NCBI GenBank assembly: GCA_902571385.1
Contig: CACGBK010000001.1
Location: 124,001 to 188,000 of the forward strand
Length of the DNA stretch: 64,000 bases
Direction of reading: 5' to 3'
Source of the DNA: an uncultured Candidatus Actinomarina sp.
GTDB lineage: Bacteria; Actinomycetota; Acidimicrobiia; Actinomarinales; Actinomarinaceae
Shown here: positions 7,422-17,052 of the stretch, one piece after another
Layout: every line of letters starts with the position of its first letter
How positions within the stretch are numbered: the stretch's first letter is position 1
Position numbers and translations under genes: made by a program
Notes under the pieces: generated by a model
What the model was told of the DNA's origin: nothing
Seen by the model: the letters and a program-made list of their open reading frames with translations, nothing else
Databases searched by the model: none

Positions 7422-8005
7422 TAGATAAGATAAACCACTGTAAATAAAACAATCCAAACGATATCAACAAAGTGCCAATAAAGGGCAATGAACTCTAAAT
7501 TCATTCCTTCATTAAGAGATAATCCACGTTGTCTCTGTCCGACACCCCATAAAGCTAACAACAAAACTACACCTATAAAGACATGTAGTCCATGAAAACC
7601 AGTTAACACATAAAATGTTGAGCTAAAAATATTTGTAGATAGTTCAAAGCCTTTATGATAAAACTCAGTAAATTCATATATTTGTCCTGCTAAAAAAACT
7701 GCCCCAAGCATGGCCGTCGCAAGAAGCCACACTCTTGTTTTTTCTTGGTCATTTGTTTCAAGAGCATTATGAGCAAGCACCATTGTTAGAGAGCTCATTA
7801 ATAAAACAAATGAACTAACCGAGGTAAATGGAATGTCGTAAACATCTGTTAATTTAATTCCAGGAAAATCTCTTCCCTTAAAGATAAGAAAAGTTGTTAT
7901 TAAAGTTCCAAAAAAGAGGATTTCAGTTGATAAAAATATCCAAAATCCTAGTTTTCGTGTTTCAACACCAGTTGGTTCATGAGGATAGGCATGAGCATCA
8001 CTCAT
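7421..8005 (-). CDS. ctaE: Cytochrome c oxidase subunit III
   Basis: A 194-residue, five-helix subunit III, beginning MSDAHAYPHEPTGVETRKLGFWIFLSTEILFFGTL. The family hallmarks are that WIFLxTEILFF segment, the FHGLHVFIG motif, and the C-terminal YWHFVDIVWIVLF. The short five-helix form is normal for actinobacterial caa3 oxidases. The ATG at 8005 is chosen because it matches the family start and overlaps the ctaD stop by eight bases. A longer frame reaches to 8083 but runs through ctaD. Confidence 0.94.
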   Translation of the reverse strand: MSDAHAYPHEPTGVETRKLGFWIFLSTEILFFGTLITTFLIFKGRDFPGIKLTDVYDIPFTSVSSFVLLMSSLTMVLAHNALETNDQEKTRVWLLATAMLGAVFLAGQIYEFTEFYHKGFELSTNIFSSTFYVLTGFHGLHVFIGVVLLLALWGVGQRQRGLSLNEGMNLEFIALYWHFVDIVWIVLFTVVYLI

Positions 8006-9986
8006 AGGTAGAAGATTCCTTGGCATCAGGGTTTTCTTCTGAAGTTTCAAATTCTTCCTCAAGTGGTTCTGTACCCCAACCAAAACCCCCTATAAGAAGA
8101 AGAATTACGCCAACTAAAGCAAGTGGAACGGATTTATAAATTATTGCATAACCTAAAAATGGGAGTCCAAAGGCAAGTATTAATGGAAAATAAGAGGGGC
8201 TTGGTAAATGAATTTCCTCATCTGGGTTTAAGCCTTCTTCTTCAAGTTTTAACAATAATTCATCCGTGCCCTCTCTTCTTACTGCTCTTCCATCTTCATC
8301 TTCTCCATATTTTTGATGCCAAAAGTCATCCAAAGATTTAATTTCAGGTGCTTTTGAAAAATTCCAGACAGGTGTAGGCGAAGGAATACTCCATTCAATT
8401 GTTCTTGCATCCCATGGATCAAAAGGAGCTTTTTCACCCTTTCTTCGAGAATATATCCAATTTGCCATAAATACTAATATTGCAACAGCAAGTATGAACG
8501 CACCGATAGTAACAATTAAATTCCAAAATCCAAGATTTGTTTCTTCTGCATAAACCCATGTCCTTCTTACTTGTCCTTGCAGCCCTAGCCAATGCATTGG
8601 TCCAAATGTCACGTTAAATCCAATAAGCATGAGCCAAAAGTGTATTTTCCCCATTGTCTCGTTATACATTCGTCCCCATACCTTAGGAAACCAGAAATAC
8701 AATCCTGAAAAGATACCGAATAAAGCACCACCAAAAAGAACATAATGAAAATGTGCGACTATGTAATAAGTATCTGTCTGCTGGGTGTCTGCTGGCACAA
8801 CAGAGTGGGTAACTCCACTTAACCCACCAATAACAAACATACCTATAAAGCCAAGTGCAAACAACATAGGAGTATTGAGTGTTAGCTTACCTCCCCAAAT
8901 TGTCCCCAACCAATTAAATATTTTCACTCCCGTTGGAACAGCAATAATCATTGTTGAAAGACCAAATCCTGCTTGAGCAACTGGACTTATTGCAGATGCA
9001 AACATATGGTGTGCCCATACACCAAATCCTATAAACGCAATTCCAAATCCGGCAAACACGATTGCTGGGTATCCAAATAACGGCTTTCTAGAAAATGTAG
9101 GCAGAACTTCTGAGACAATTCCAAAAGCAGGAAGAATTAAGATATAAACTTCTGGATGACCAAATAACCAAAAAAGGTGTTGCCACAAAACAGGATCTCC
9201 GCCACCTTCTGTTAGAAAAAAAGTAGTTCCAAATTGTCTGTCAAATGTTACAAAGAACAGTGCAATTGCAATTATTGGTAAAGAGAAAGCAAGAAGAAAC
9301 GACACAGCAAATGTCATCCAAGTAAATACTGGCATTCTCATTAATCTCATGCCTTTAGTTCTCATATTTAAAATTGTTGTTATAAAGTTAAAAGCAGAGA
9401 CAAGGGAGGCAATCCCTAAGATCTGCAAACCAATTGCCCAATAATCCATGGCGGTCCCAGGAGAATATTTAAGTCCTGCGTTTGGCTGATAGCCAAACCA
9501 CCCACCATTTGGGGCAGAGGCTAGTCTGCTAACTTCTTCATCAAGGTACCCCCCTTCAGGCGCACCAGCTGTACCAAAAAGAAATGTTGAATATAGGAAT
9601 AGTCCACCGGCAATGAATATCCAAAAAGATAATGCATTTAATCTTGGAAAAGCAACATCCCTAGCTCCAATTTGTAATGGTAAGAGGTAATTAAAGAAAG
9701 CTGCGCTGATTGGCATAATTGCCAAAAAGATCATTGTTGTTCCATGCATTGTAAACATTGCATTATATTCGGCTGCACTCAAAAAATTATTATCTGGTTG
9801 AGATAGTTGAATTCTCAATAACAATGCTTCTAGTCCACCAACTAATAAAAAGAAGAATGCCGCATAGCCATACATTATTCCAATTCTTTTATGATCAACA
9901 GTTGTTATCCAGCTCCATATGCCAGTTTCAGATGATGGTCTTGAAAAAATATTCCTTTGTTTTTTTGGTTCAATAATTTTTGTCAT
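7998..9986 (-). CDS. ctaD: Cytochrome c oxidase subunit I (A1-type heme-copper oxidase)
   Basis: The catalytic subunit reduces O2 to water and pumps protons. Expected ligands are all visible: His81 and His414 for heme a, His412 for heme a3, and His277, His326 and His327 for CuB. HPEVY (277-281) supplies the cross-linked Tyr281 and the D-channel Glu279, which places it in the A1 subfamily. The D-channel entrance IGARDVAFPRLN is present with its Asp110. The 662-residue length includes two additional C-terminal helices, as in other caa3 enzymes. Its ATG overlaps the ctaC stop by four bases. Confidence 0.98.
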   Translation of the reverse strand: MTKIIEPKKQRNIFSRPSSETGIWSWITTVDHKRIGIMYGYAAFFFLLVGGLEALLLRIQLSQPDNNFLSAAEYNAMFTMHGTTMIFLAIMPISAAFFNYLLPLQIGARDVAFPRLNALSFWIFIAGGLFLYSTFLFGTAGAPEGGYLDEEVSRLASAPNGGWFGYQPNAGLKYSPGTAMDYWAIGLQILGIASLVSAFNFITTILNMRTKGMRLMRMPVFTWMTFAVSFLLAFSLPIIAIALFFVTFDRQFGTTFFLTEGGGDPVLWQHLFWLFGHPEVYILILPAFGIVSEVLPTFSRKPLFGYPAIVFAGFGIAFIGFGVWAHHMFASAISPVAQAGFGLSTMIIAVPTGVKIFNWLGTIWGGKLTLNTPMLFALGFIGMFVIGGLSGVTHSVVPADTQQTDTYYIVAHFHYVLFGGALFGIFSGLYFWFPKVWGRMYNETMGKIHFWLMLIGFNVTFGPMHWLGLQGQVRRTWVYAEETNLGFWNLIVTIGAFILAVAILVFMANWIYSRRKGEKAPFDPWDARTIEWSIPSPTPVWNFSKAPEIKSLDDFWHQKYGEDEDGRAVRREGTDELLLKLEEEGLNPDEEIHLPSPSYFPLILAFGLPFLGYAIIYKSVPLALVGVILLLIGGFGWGTEPLEEEFETSEENPDAKESSTYE

Positions 9987-10999
9987 TTCAATGTTCCCAA
10001 ATATTCTATTAATGCCTCAATTTCTCTCTCAGTTAATTCTAGATTAGGCATGAAAGTACCAGGTTTTATTTGAGCTGGATTTGCAAGCCATTTTGTTAAA
10101 TTCTCTGGATTATTTTTTAATGCTGCTCCAGCAAATACATTTCTTATCCCAAAATGTGTTAAGTTTGGAGCTATTTGTTCGCCTTGAACATCCCAAACTC
10201 CATCTATTACGTGGCATTGGGTACAACCTGCATTTAAATAAACTTGTTGACCTTCATAAGCTAACGAATTTTGATCTAAATCATTTGCAGCATTTTTTTG
10301 TTGGTTCATAACCCAAGAATCAAAATCAGATTGAGATAGAGACAAAACCCTACCTCTCATCTTGGAGTGACTTAAGCCGCAATACTCCCCACATTGAGCC
10401 CAAAATTCTTCTGCGTTATCTGCATGAAGATTTAGATATGTTTTTTGGCCGGGAACAAGATATCTTTTACCATTTAATTTAGGCACCCAGTAATTATGAA
10501 GAACATCATTGGACCACATTTCTAACCTAATAGGAGTATCTTCTGGAATTACCAAAACATTTGCTGTTGTGATTGCAAAGTCAGGATATTTATATTCAAA
10601 CCACCACTGATGTCCAATAACTTCAATTTTTAAAGCATCTTCTGGTTCTCTAGCTAGATCAAAAATCGTTCTAACTGTCGGCACAGCAATTGAAGCAAGT
10701 ATTATAACCGGAATTATTGTCCATAAAATCTCAAGAAAATTGTTACCATGTATCTGTTTTGGTTCTGGTTTATCAGGAGAGTCTTTGAAATAAAACACTG
10801 AAAATAAAAGGGCACCTTGAACAATAAAAAATATAACAACAGCTATCCAAAATGTAAGCCAAAATAAATCATCAATAGTTCTTGCGTACGGACCAGCAGG
10901 GCTTAACGAATCAAGAGGGGCATTTTCAATACAGGCAGTAATAAATAGAAAACTGCATAGCATAAGGTGTCTTGTTTTTAAAAATTTTTTAATTTGCAT
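9983..10999 (-). CDS. ctaC: Cytochrome c oxidase subunit II with fused cytochrome c
   Basis: A lipoprotein signal ends in ITAC with Cys23 as the likely lipidated residue. Two transmembrane helices follow (about 46-70 and 90-108). The CuA domain shows His168, Cys203, Glu205, Cys207, His211 and Met214. A C-terminal cytochrome c domain has the heme motif CTQCH at 259-263 and a plausible distal Met317. The fused c domain defines a caa3 oxidase, which accepts electrons without needing a separate soluble cytochrome at this step. It is first in the ctaC-D-E-F-G operon and divergent from ctaB. Confidence 0.97.
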   Translation of the reverse strand: MQIKKFLKTRHLMLCSFLFITACIENAPLDSLSPAGPYARTIDDLFWLTFWIAVVIFFIVQGALLFSVFYFKDSPDKPEPKQIHGNNFLEILWTIIPVIILASIAVPTVRTIFDLAREPEDALKIEVIGHQWWFEYKYPDFAITTANVLVIPEDTPIRLEMWSNDVLHNYWVPKLNGKRYLVPGQKTYLNLHADNAEEFWAQCGEYCGLSHSKMRGRVLSLSQSDFDSWVMNQQKNAANDLDQNSLAYEGQQVYLNAGCTQCHVIDGVWDVQGEQIAPNLTHFGIRNVFAGAALKNNPENLTKWLANPAQIKPGTFMPNLELTEREIEALIEYLGTLK

Positions 11000-11075
11000 A
11001 AATTATCTAGTCAATATTTAAGAATAGCGTCTTGACTAAAAATAGGGTAATTATATGTTAAAGTGCAAGCATAAT

Positions 11076-11081
11076 TACTAT
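11076..11081 (+). promoter_or_regulatory. -10 box of a leaderless ctaB transcript
   Basis: TACTAT is followed by six bases and the ATG at 11088. It supports that start over the in-frame ATG at 11055, which would lie upstream of the transcript. Confidence 0.4.
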
Positions 11082-11087
11082 AAGAAT

Positions 11088-11969
11088 ATGAAAGTTAATC
11101 AACATTCAATTATTAAGAAGTATCTCAAACTTTCAAAACTAAGAGTGGTTGAACTTTTGTTAGTAACAACTGTGCCCTCAATGATAATTTCCATTTACGG
11201 GATGCCACCTTTATCACTTGTAATCTACACCCTGTCAGGAGGAACCCTTTTAGCAATAAGTGCAAACGTAATGAATCAAGTATTTGAAGTTGAAACAGAC
11301 AAACTAATGCAAAGAACTGCCGATAGACCAATTGTAACTGGGGAGATATCAAAAATAAATGGAGTGATTTTCTCAATTTTTTGTGGCTTGTCTGGATTTA
11401 TAATTTTATATACTTTAGCAACTCCCTTATCAGCTTTCATTGCTCTTAGCGCAAACCTTTTTTATGTTTTTATTTATACACTTATTCTGAAACCAAGGAC
11501 AAATCAAAATATTGTAATTGGAGGAGCTTCGGGTGCAGCTCCAGTTTTAATTGGCTGGACAGCAACTGGTTCTGAACTTGAAACAGGGCCTTGGGTTTTG
11601 TTTCTCTTAGTTTTCATGTGGACGCCTGCTCATTTTTGGGCCTTATCTATCGAGAATAAATCGGACTATAAAAATGCACAATTTCCTATGCTTCCAAATG
11701 AAGAAAGCTACAAAAGAACCTGCATCTTTATTGCTATCTACAGCTGTTCAACTGTTTTAATTTCTTTGGTAGCAGCGCCAATATTACAACTAGGCATGGT
11801 GTACTTGATTGTATCAATACTTTTTGGAATAAATCTTATGCATAAGTCATTTAATTTATACAGGGAGAAGATTAAGCCAATTAACTATTTTGTATTTTCT
11901 AATACTTATTTGGCTGTTATATTCATAAGTATCGTTGGTGATGTACTTTGGACTTTAAGGAGCATATAA
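11088..11969 (+). CDS. ctaB: Protoheme IX farnesyltransferase (heme O synthase)
   Basis: A UbiA-superfamily membrane prenyltransferase that farnesylates protoheme, the first step towards heme A for the caa3 oxidase encoded alongside. The first Asp-rich motif is NQVFEVETDKLMQRTADRP, and the second conserved region includes WTPAHFWALSIENKSDYKNA. About eight to nine hydrophobic helices are visible. I prefer the start at 11088 (MKVNQHSIIKKYLKLSKLR, 293 residues) because a -10 box lies six bases upstream; an in-frame ATG at 11055 would add 11 unusual residues. The gene is divergent from ctaC. Confidence 0.95.
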   Translation: MKVNQHSIIKKYLKLSKLRVVELLLVTTVPSMIISIYGMPPLSLVIYTLSGGTLLAISANVMNQVFEVETDKLMQRTADRPIVTGEISKINGVIFSIFCGLSGFIILYTLATPLSAFIALSANLFYVFIYTLILKPRTNQNIVIGGASGAAPVLIGWTATGSELETGPWVLFLLVFMWTPAHFWALSIENKSDYKNAQFPMLPNEESYKRTCIFIAIYSCSTVLISLVAAPILQLGMVYLIVSILFGINLMHKSFNLYREKIKPINYFVFSNTYLAVIFISIVGDVLWTLRSI

Positions 11970-12794
11970 GTGATTGATTCTTTTTTATCAATAACCTATC
12001 CACCCATACCAATTACTAAAATTGGCCCCGTATTCTTTTCCTTACATGGGGTTTTTGCCGCAATTGGATTTTACTTTGGAGCAAACCACGCCATAAAGCT
12101 TGCAGACAAAGACGGGGCAAATGGTGATCTATTTTCAGATGGACTTACATGGGCAATATTTGGTGCAATTCTTGGAGCAAGATTTTTTACAATTCCAGCA
12201 CACATTGGAGAACCGGGCTATGGCTTTGATGATATTTTCACACTAGCTGGAAGTTATTCAATTATGGGAGGAATGGCTGGTGGAATTATTGCAGCTTTTT
12301 ATAGAATTCAAATAATAGGAAAAGAAAGTTTCAAGAGGTACGGAGATTATGCTTCGACAGGATTGATTCTAGGAACAGTGATTGGAAGAATAGGAGATCT
12401 AGCAATTGTTGAACATTTGGGACGTGAAACAAACTTTTTTCTAGGCTATGAAATCAAACCAGGATATGATTTAGCACCTCAACATAACGGACTTGAATGT
12501 GCTGAACCAATTGTGTCATGTGGCACTTTTCACCATGTTGCTATGTATGATATGTTTTTAGCACTAATTGTCTTTTTCATTTTTATGAACTTAAAAAAGA
12601 GATTCACATTTGGTCCTGGGTCTTGGATGGGCCTATGGGCTATTTGGTATGGAGTTCAAAGATCTATTTTAGATACTTTAAGGTTTGGAATGGGAGACGC
12701 TACGGTTGGTGCATTTACATGGAACCAAATTGGAGGATTACTTTTAGCCTTTTTAGGTTTCTTATATTTTCAAAAAAATAAAAGTTTAAAATAA
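11970..12794 (+). CDS. lgt: Prolipoprotein diacylglyceryl transferase family protein
   Basis: A 274-residue protein with about seven membrane helices. It shows the Lgt landmarks SIMGGMAGGIIAAF, the GRIGDLAIVEHLG region (normally GRxGNFxNxE) and YGVQRSILDTLRFG near the C-terminus. The enzyme transfers diacylglycerol from phosphatidylglycerol to lipobox cysteines, needed for CtaC and the BmpA-like lipoprotein in this window. The start is a GTG directly after the ctaB TAA, with TAAGGAG seven bases upstream. The Asn of the usual signature is replaced by Asp, so it could be a divergent Lgt paralogue. The last nine bases overlap the convergent antiporter gene. Confidence 0.85.
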   Translation: MIDSFLSITYPPIPITKIGPVFFSLHGVFAAIGFYFGANHAIKLADKDGANGDLFSDGLTWAIFGAILGARFFTIPAHIGEPGYGFDDIFTLAGSYSIMGGMAGGIIAAFYRIQIIGKESFKRYGDYASTGLILGTVIGRIGDLAIVEHLGRETNFFLGYEIKPGYDLAPQHNGLECAEPIVSCGTFHHVAMYDMFLALIVFFIFMNLKKRFTFGPGSWMGLWAIWYGVQRSILDTLRFGMGDATVGAFTWNQIGGLLLAFLGFLYFQKNKSLK

Positions 12795-13709
12795 GCTAAA
12801 AATAAATCCAAAATAAATCAATAAAAATATAACTCCTAAAACTATATTTCTTTTAATTACATATCTTGTGAGAAGAACTGCAAGAAAAGAAGCAAAATAC
12901 ATTAAAAACATTTGATAATCAATATTTGATGCGATCTCACCAGGTTCAATAATTATCGCTGAGCCACCAACAAGACCAATGTTAAAAAGATTAGAGCCGA
13001 AAACATTTCCCATAACTAGATCTGGCTTTTTTAATCGTGCAGCAGAAATTGCCCCTGCCACCTCTGGAAGGCTTGTCCCAATAGCGATAATCGTAACTCC
13101 AACAATAAGTGACGATATATTAAATAGCTCAGCTATTGCAATTGCATTATCAACAACTAATGTACTTCCAAAAATTGTTGTGGCTATTGCAATCACTCCT
13201 CTTAGCCAAATAAAGTTTCGCTCTTCAGTTACAAGCTCTTCTTCGTCGACAGCCTCTTCAGTTACCATTTTGTAAGTTACAAAGACAACCAATGATAAAA
13301 GAACAATTCCCAGGATGAATGGAAACTGATTTGTAAGTATGTAAGTAGAGACGAATATTGTAGTAAGTATCATCATCCAGACAGGACTGATTTGATTGAT
13401 ATTTATTTTTTTTTGATAGCTTTTATCAATAAACAAATATAAAACAGCCAAAACAAGAAGTGAGTTTGCAATATTTGAGCCAATGATATTTCCGATTCCC
13501 AAAGAAAGATCACCATTTATTGCAGCACCTGTACTTGCAAATAATTCAGGCGCAGACGTACCAAAACCTATAAAAGTTGCACCTATGATTGAATTTGGTA
13601 GTTTAAATTTAACAGCAATTTGAATTGCTGATTTAACCATTTCATCAGCACCTTTTACTAAAAGTATTAGCCCTACGAGAAAGCCACCAAAAATTATTAA
13701 AGTGTCCAT
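12786..13709 (-). CDS. Calcium/sodium antiporter, CaCA family (YrbG-like)
   Basis: A 307-residue membrane protein with the two inverted alpha repeats of the cation/Ca2+ exchanger superfamily: GFGTSAPELFAS in the first half and AIGTSLPEVAGA in the second, each followed by GNxxGSNxxN (GNIIGSNIANS and GNVFGSNLFNI). Ten hydrophobic helices are visible. It would exchange Ca2+ for Na+ (or H+) at the cytoplasmic membrane, consistent with a marine habitat. It lies six bases after the LLM gene, so the two are probably cotranscribed. Its 3' end overlaps lgt tail to tail. Confidence 0.92.
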   Translation of the reverse strand: MDTLIIFGGFLVGLILLVKGADEMVKSAIQIAVKFKLPNSIIGATFIGFGTSAPELFASTGAAINGDLSLGIGNIIGSNIANSLLVLAVLYLFIDKSYQKKININQISPVWMMILTTIFVSTYILTNQFPFILGIVLLSLVVFVTYKMVTEEAVDEEELVTEERNFIWLRGVIAIATTIFGSTLVVDNAIAIAELFNISSLIVGVTIIAIGTSLPEVAGAISAARLKKPDLVMGNVFGSNLFNIGLVGGSAIIIEPGEIASNIDYQMFLMYFASFLAVLLTRYVIKRNIVLGVIFLLIYFGFIFSLF

Positions 13710-13715
13710 AAAGAT

Positions 13716-14534
13716 TTACTCTTTGGTGTCTCTCCAGGCAATCCACTCTTTAACTAATGACATATCATAGTTTGGACCATTCAAAGGCAGAGTAATCTCG
13801 GTAGCACCAGCCTCTAGGAGTTCATCTGCTTTGTCAATTCTTTTAAGATCTATTCCAATAGACCTTCCAATTTCTGATGGATCTCTTCCAATTTCTTTGC
13901 ACCAGTTGTCTAGAACACTATTTTTATGAGCAACTGTTTCAATACCTGATCGATCTTCAGTTTTTGTAGCAAATCCATGCCAGACATCTGCATATTGTGC
14001 TGTAATACGTAATGTCACTTTTTCACCACCACCACCAATTAAAATTGGAATTTTTCTTTTTGGTTGGGGGGTAAGCTCTTTCATTCTTTTTTCAATTCTC
14101 TCAAGTGATTTTTCAAGCTCTTTTAATCTCCATATAGGTGTCCCGAATTCATATCCATACTCTTGATAATCTTGTTCAAACCATCCTGATCCGATGCCAA
14201 ATACCAATCGTCCATTAGAAATATGATCAACAGTTCTTGCCATGTCTGTTAACAATTCTGGATTTCTATAAGAGTTACAGGTTACAAGCGGTCCAATTTC
14301 TATGTTTTCAGTTACCTCTGCCCAGCTTGCGAGCATTGTCCAACATTCAAAATGTTTACCTTCTCTTCTTTCACCCTCTGCCCACTGGGAGCCATCTTCT
14401 TTATATAGAGGATAGAAGTGATCCCAATTATAAAGAACATCTGCTCCAAGCTCTTCAGCTTCAACAGCAGCATTCCTTATATCATCATATTCTGCGTGCT
14501 GTGGATGTAAAAATACTGCAATTCTAGGTTTCAT
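13716..14534 (-). CDS. LLM-class F420-dependent oxidoreductase
   Basis: A 272-residue luciferase-like TIM barrel. Visible landmarks are ADVLYNWDHFYPLY, CNSYRNPELLTDMARTVDHISNGRLVFGIGSGWFEQDY, and IPILIGGGGEKVTLRITAQYADVWH. This combination is typical of actinobacterial LLM oxidoreductases that use F420 (or FMN) for hydride transfer. The substrate cannot be assigned. Its start overlaps the end of the aminopeptidase gene by 11 bases. Presence of this family suggests, but does not prove, that the organism makes coenzyme F420. Confidence 0.87.
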   Translation of the reverse strand: MKPRIAVFLHPQHAEYDDIRNAAVEAEELGADVLYNWDHFYPLYKEDGSQWAEGERREGKHFECWTMLASWAEVTENIEIGPLVTCNSYRNPELLTDMARTVDHISNGRLVFGIGSGWFEQDYQEYGYEFGTPIWRLKELEKSLERIEKRMKELTPQPKRKIPILIGGGGEKVTLRITAQYADVWHGFATKTEDRSGIETVAHKNSVLDNWCKEIGRDPSEIGRSIGIDLKRIDKADELLEAGATEITLPLNGPNYDMSLVKEWIAWRDTKE

Positions 14535-17043
14535 AATTAACTTCCTTTAAATTATCCATAAATTCTATGTTAGCTTCCAATCTTTCTAATTTTTGCGCTG
14601 CACGTTTTTCAGAGGAAGGAAGTGGGTTTTTGTTTACAAAAGCTTTTATATCAATTGCAAACTTTTCATCATATATGCTTGGAAGAGCATCTAAAATTCG
14701 TGAAGCAGTCCAATCAGGCATAACACCAAGTAAACCTTCAAAATTATCTTTAATGATTTCCCATGACTCTTTTCCAATATATTTGTTTGTTATCATTGAG
14801 GCCAATATATATGGGCAGTCAGCTCCGCGTATTCGTCCATCCAGCATGTATTCAACAATTTTCTTCCCTGAATTCTCATCTCTTACTTGACCTAAAATTC
14901 CTCTGTATCTTCCTTGTATCTGAGGAGTTGGAGCATTCTCAAACTTTTCTAAAAAAGTTTCAATCTTATTTGTTTCATCAAGAGCAGATATGTAAAGAAT
15001 TGAGCTAAAAAATGTTCCCTCAGATATAGAATCCATTTTGTCTTCTTTAAAAATATCACTAAATTTTTTTATAAACTCGGCATCATCTAAATTTTTAGCT
15101 CTTAATTTGTTTATAGTATCTCTTATTTCCTTAATTTCTAATTCCTCATTTTTCACTACTTCAAATCCGAGTTCGTCGTGCAGACTTTTAGTCAAATCAT
15201 TTACAAATGTTTTGAAACCTTCGGAATCTCCATTGTTGAAAAGATTTGCTAATGTCGATATTATTGAGGACATATATATCCAAATATCTTCATCTTTTTC
15301 ATTCTTAAAATACAACAAGAATTTATAAAAATTACTAATTTTCGTAGGAGCTTTTTTAAATTGCATCCATTTATCTTCAAGTAATCTATATTTTTCAAGA
15401 TCGCTAAGGGAATCAAAATTTTCAAGAATCTTTTCAAAAACATCATCATCGTAAAATGTATGAAAGAATCCCCATCCGCCACTATTAACATGTGGAATTT
15501 GTCCTAAGTTTTTTATATCTAGGACTTTTTTGCTATCACTTAATAAAAATTTTTCACTTTTTCCCGTATCAAGAAACTTAATTTGAACAGGAACCGGTTT
15601 TGTATTCATGTTGCTTGAATCTATATTTCTAAGTAAAAATGGTTTCTGTTGAATAGTTAAAGAATTATTTGAGCACTCAACTTGTAAAAAAGGATAACCT
15701 TTTTCTCTTATCCAGAAAGGTAATATTTCATTCAGTGGTTGATTGCTCGCTTCACTTAATGAGTCCCATAAGTCAGATGAGTTTGTATTATCAAATTTAA
15801 ATTTGTTTAAATATGACTCAACTCCATTTCGAAAAGCTTCTTCACCGATAAACATTTGAAACATTCTTAAAACAGTCGAGCCTTTTTCATAAGTAAGAAC
15901 ATCAAACATCTCTTCCGCTTGGTCAGGCGTTTCAACATCAAACTCAACTGGTCGGGAATTTTCTAATGAGTCAATTGAAAAACCAGCAGTTCTTGACATA
16001 TTCATCGCATTCCATTGTTTGAATTCAGGATATGTATTATATGATGCAATAACTTCCATGAGGCTAGCAAAGGCTTCGTTTAACCATATTCCATCCCACC
16101 ATTTCATGGTTACTAAATCTCCAAACCACATATGAGCAAGTTCATGAGCAATCACAGTTATTGATCGGTCAAGCTCTGATCTTGTTGCTTTTTCTTTATC
16201 AAATAAAAGCAAGTTCTCCCTAAAAGTTACTGCTCCAACATTTTCCATTGCCCCCATTGCAAAGTCAGGAATAGCAATCAAGTCTAATTTTGTTCCTGGA
16301 TATGGGATGTTGTAATAGTCTTCAAAAAAGTCCAAGAGTTTAATGGCCGCATTTCCCGCATAGCCAGTTTGGTGTGAGAATCCAGGCCTATGTATGATCC
16401 GGATATCTGTGGTTTTAGATTTTCCAATAACAGTAGCTTCTAAGTCACCTATTACAAAAGCAACAAGATACGATGACATTTTCATAGAATCTGCGAATTT
16501 AGTTCGAATTTTGTTATTTTCTATTTCTTCTTCTTCAATAACCATTTCATTACTGACTCTTAAATATTTTTTGTCAGCAATTATTGTCATAGAAAATACA
16601 GCTTTATAATCTGGTTCATCCCAACAGGGAAAAGCTGATCGAGCAGCCGTAGGTTCAAATTGTGTTGTAGCGATCCATTTTTTTTCACCATCTTGTGATG
16701 TATAGCTACTTTTATAAAAACCTTTTAGGTCATCTGTAATAACTGATTTGAATTCTAAATATAATTTATATTGACCCTTGCTTAAGGTATCTTTCGATCG
16801 AAAAATTATCTTTTCGTCTTCTTCTATATATATGATTGACAATGAAATTTCTTGTTTGTTGTTTTGAATTTTTGCACTTATTACTTCTATTCCAATACAA
16901 TTTAAAACAATTTCATTAGTGCTCTCTACAACTTCTATATCAATTAATTCTTTGCCGTTGTATGAGAAATTATCTAAATCGACGTCCAGCTCTACTTCAT
17001 ATCTAATAGGATAAGTAGATTGTGGTAGTCTCTTTTTGTTCAT
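14524..17043 (-). CDS. pepN: M1 family aminopeptidase N
   Basis: An 839-residue zinc aminopeptidase of the puromycin-sensitive/tricorn-factor type. The exopeptidase motif GAMEN is at 264-268, the zinc site HELAH at 300-304, and the third ligand Glu323 in WLNEAF. The full four-domain length is present, with the ERAP1-like helical C-terminal domain from about 500 on. There is no signal peptide, so it acts in the cytosol, trimming peptides from proteolysis or uptake. It sits nine bases after gnd in a minus-strand run that starts at hflX. Confidence 0.96.
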   Translation of the reverse strand: MNKKRLPQSTYPIRYEVELDVDLDNFSYNGKELIDIEVVESTNEIVLNCIGIEVISAKIQNNKQEISLSIIYIEEDEKIIFRSKDTLSKGQYKLYLEFKSVITDDLKGFYKSSYTSQDGEKKWIATTQFEPTAARSAFPCWDEPDYKAVFSMTIIADKKYLRVSNEMVIEEEEIENNKIRTKFADSMKMSSYLVAFVIGDLEATVIGKSKTTDIRIIHRPGFSHQTGYAGNAAIKLLDFFEDYYNIPYPGTKLDLIAIPDFAMGAMENVGAVTFRENLLLFDKEKATRSELDRSITVIAHELAHMWFGDLVTMKWWDGIWLNEAFASLMEVIASYNTYPEFKQWNAMNMSRTAGFSIDSLENSRPVEFDVETPDQAEEMFDVLTYEKGSTVLRMFQMFIGEEAFRNGVESYLNKFKFDNTNSSDLWDSLSEASNQPLNEILPFWIREKGYPFLQVECSNNSLTIQQKPFLLRNIDSSNMNTKPVPVQIKFLDTGKSEKFLLSDSKKVLDIKNLGQIPHVNSGGWGFFHTFYDDDVFEKILENFDSLSDLEKYRLLEDKWMQFKKAPTKISNFYKFLLYFKNEKDEDIWIYMSSIISTLANLFNNGDSEGFKTFVNDLTKSLHDELGFEVVKNEELEIKEIRDTINKLRAKNLDDAEFIKKFSDIFKEDKMDSISEGTFFSSILYISALDETNKIETFLEKFENAPTPQIQGRYRGILGQVRDENSGKKIVEYMLDGRIRGADCPYILASMITNKYIGKESWEIIKDNFEGLLGVMPDWTASRILDALPSIYDEKFAIDIKAFVNKNPLPSSEKRAAQKLERLEANIEFMDNLKEVNYET

Positions 17044-17052
17044 TTGATTAAT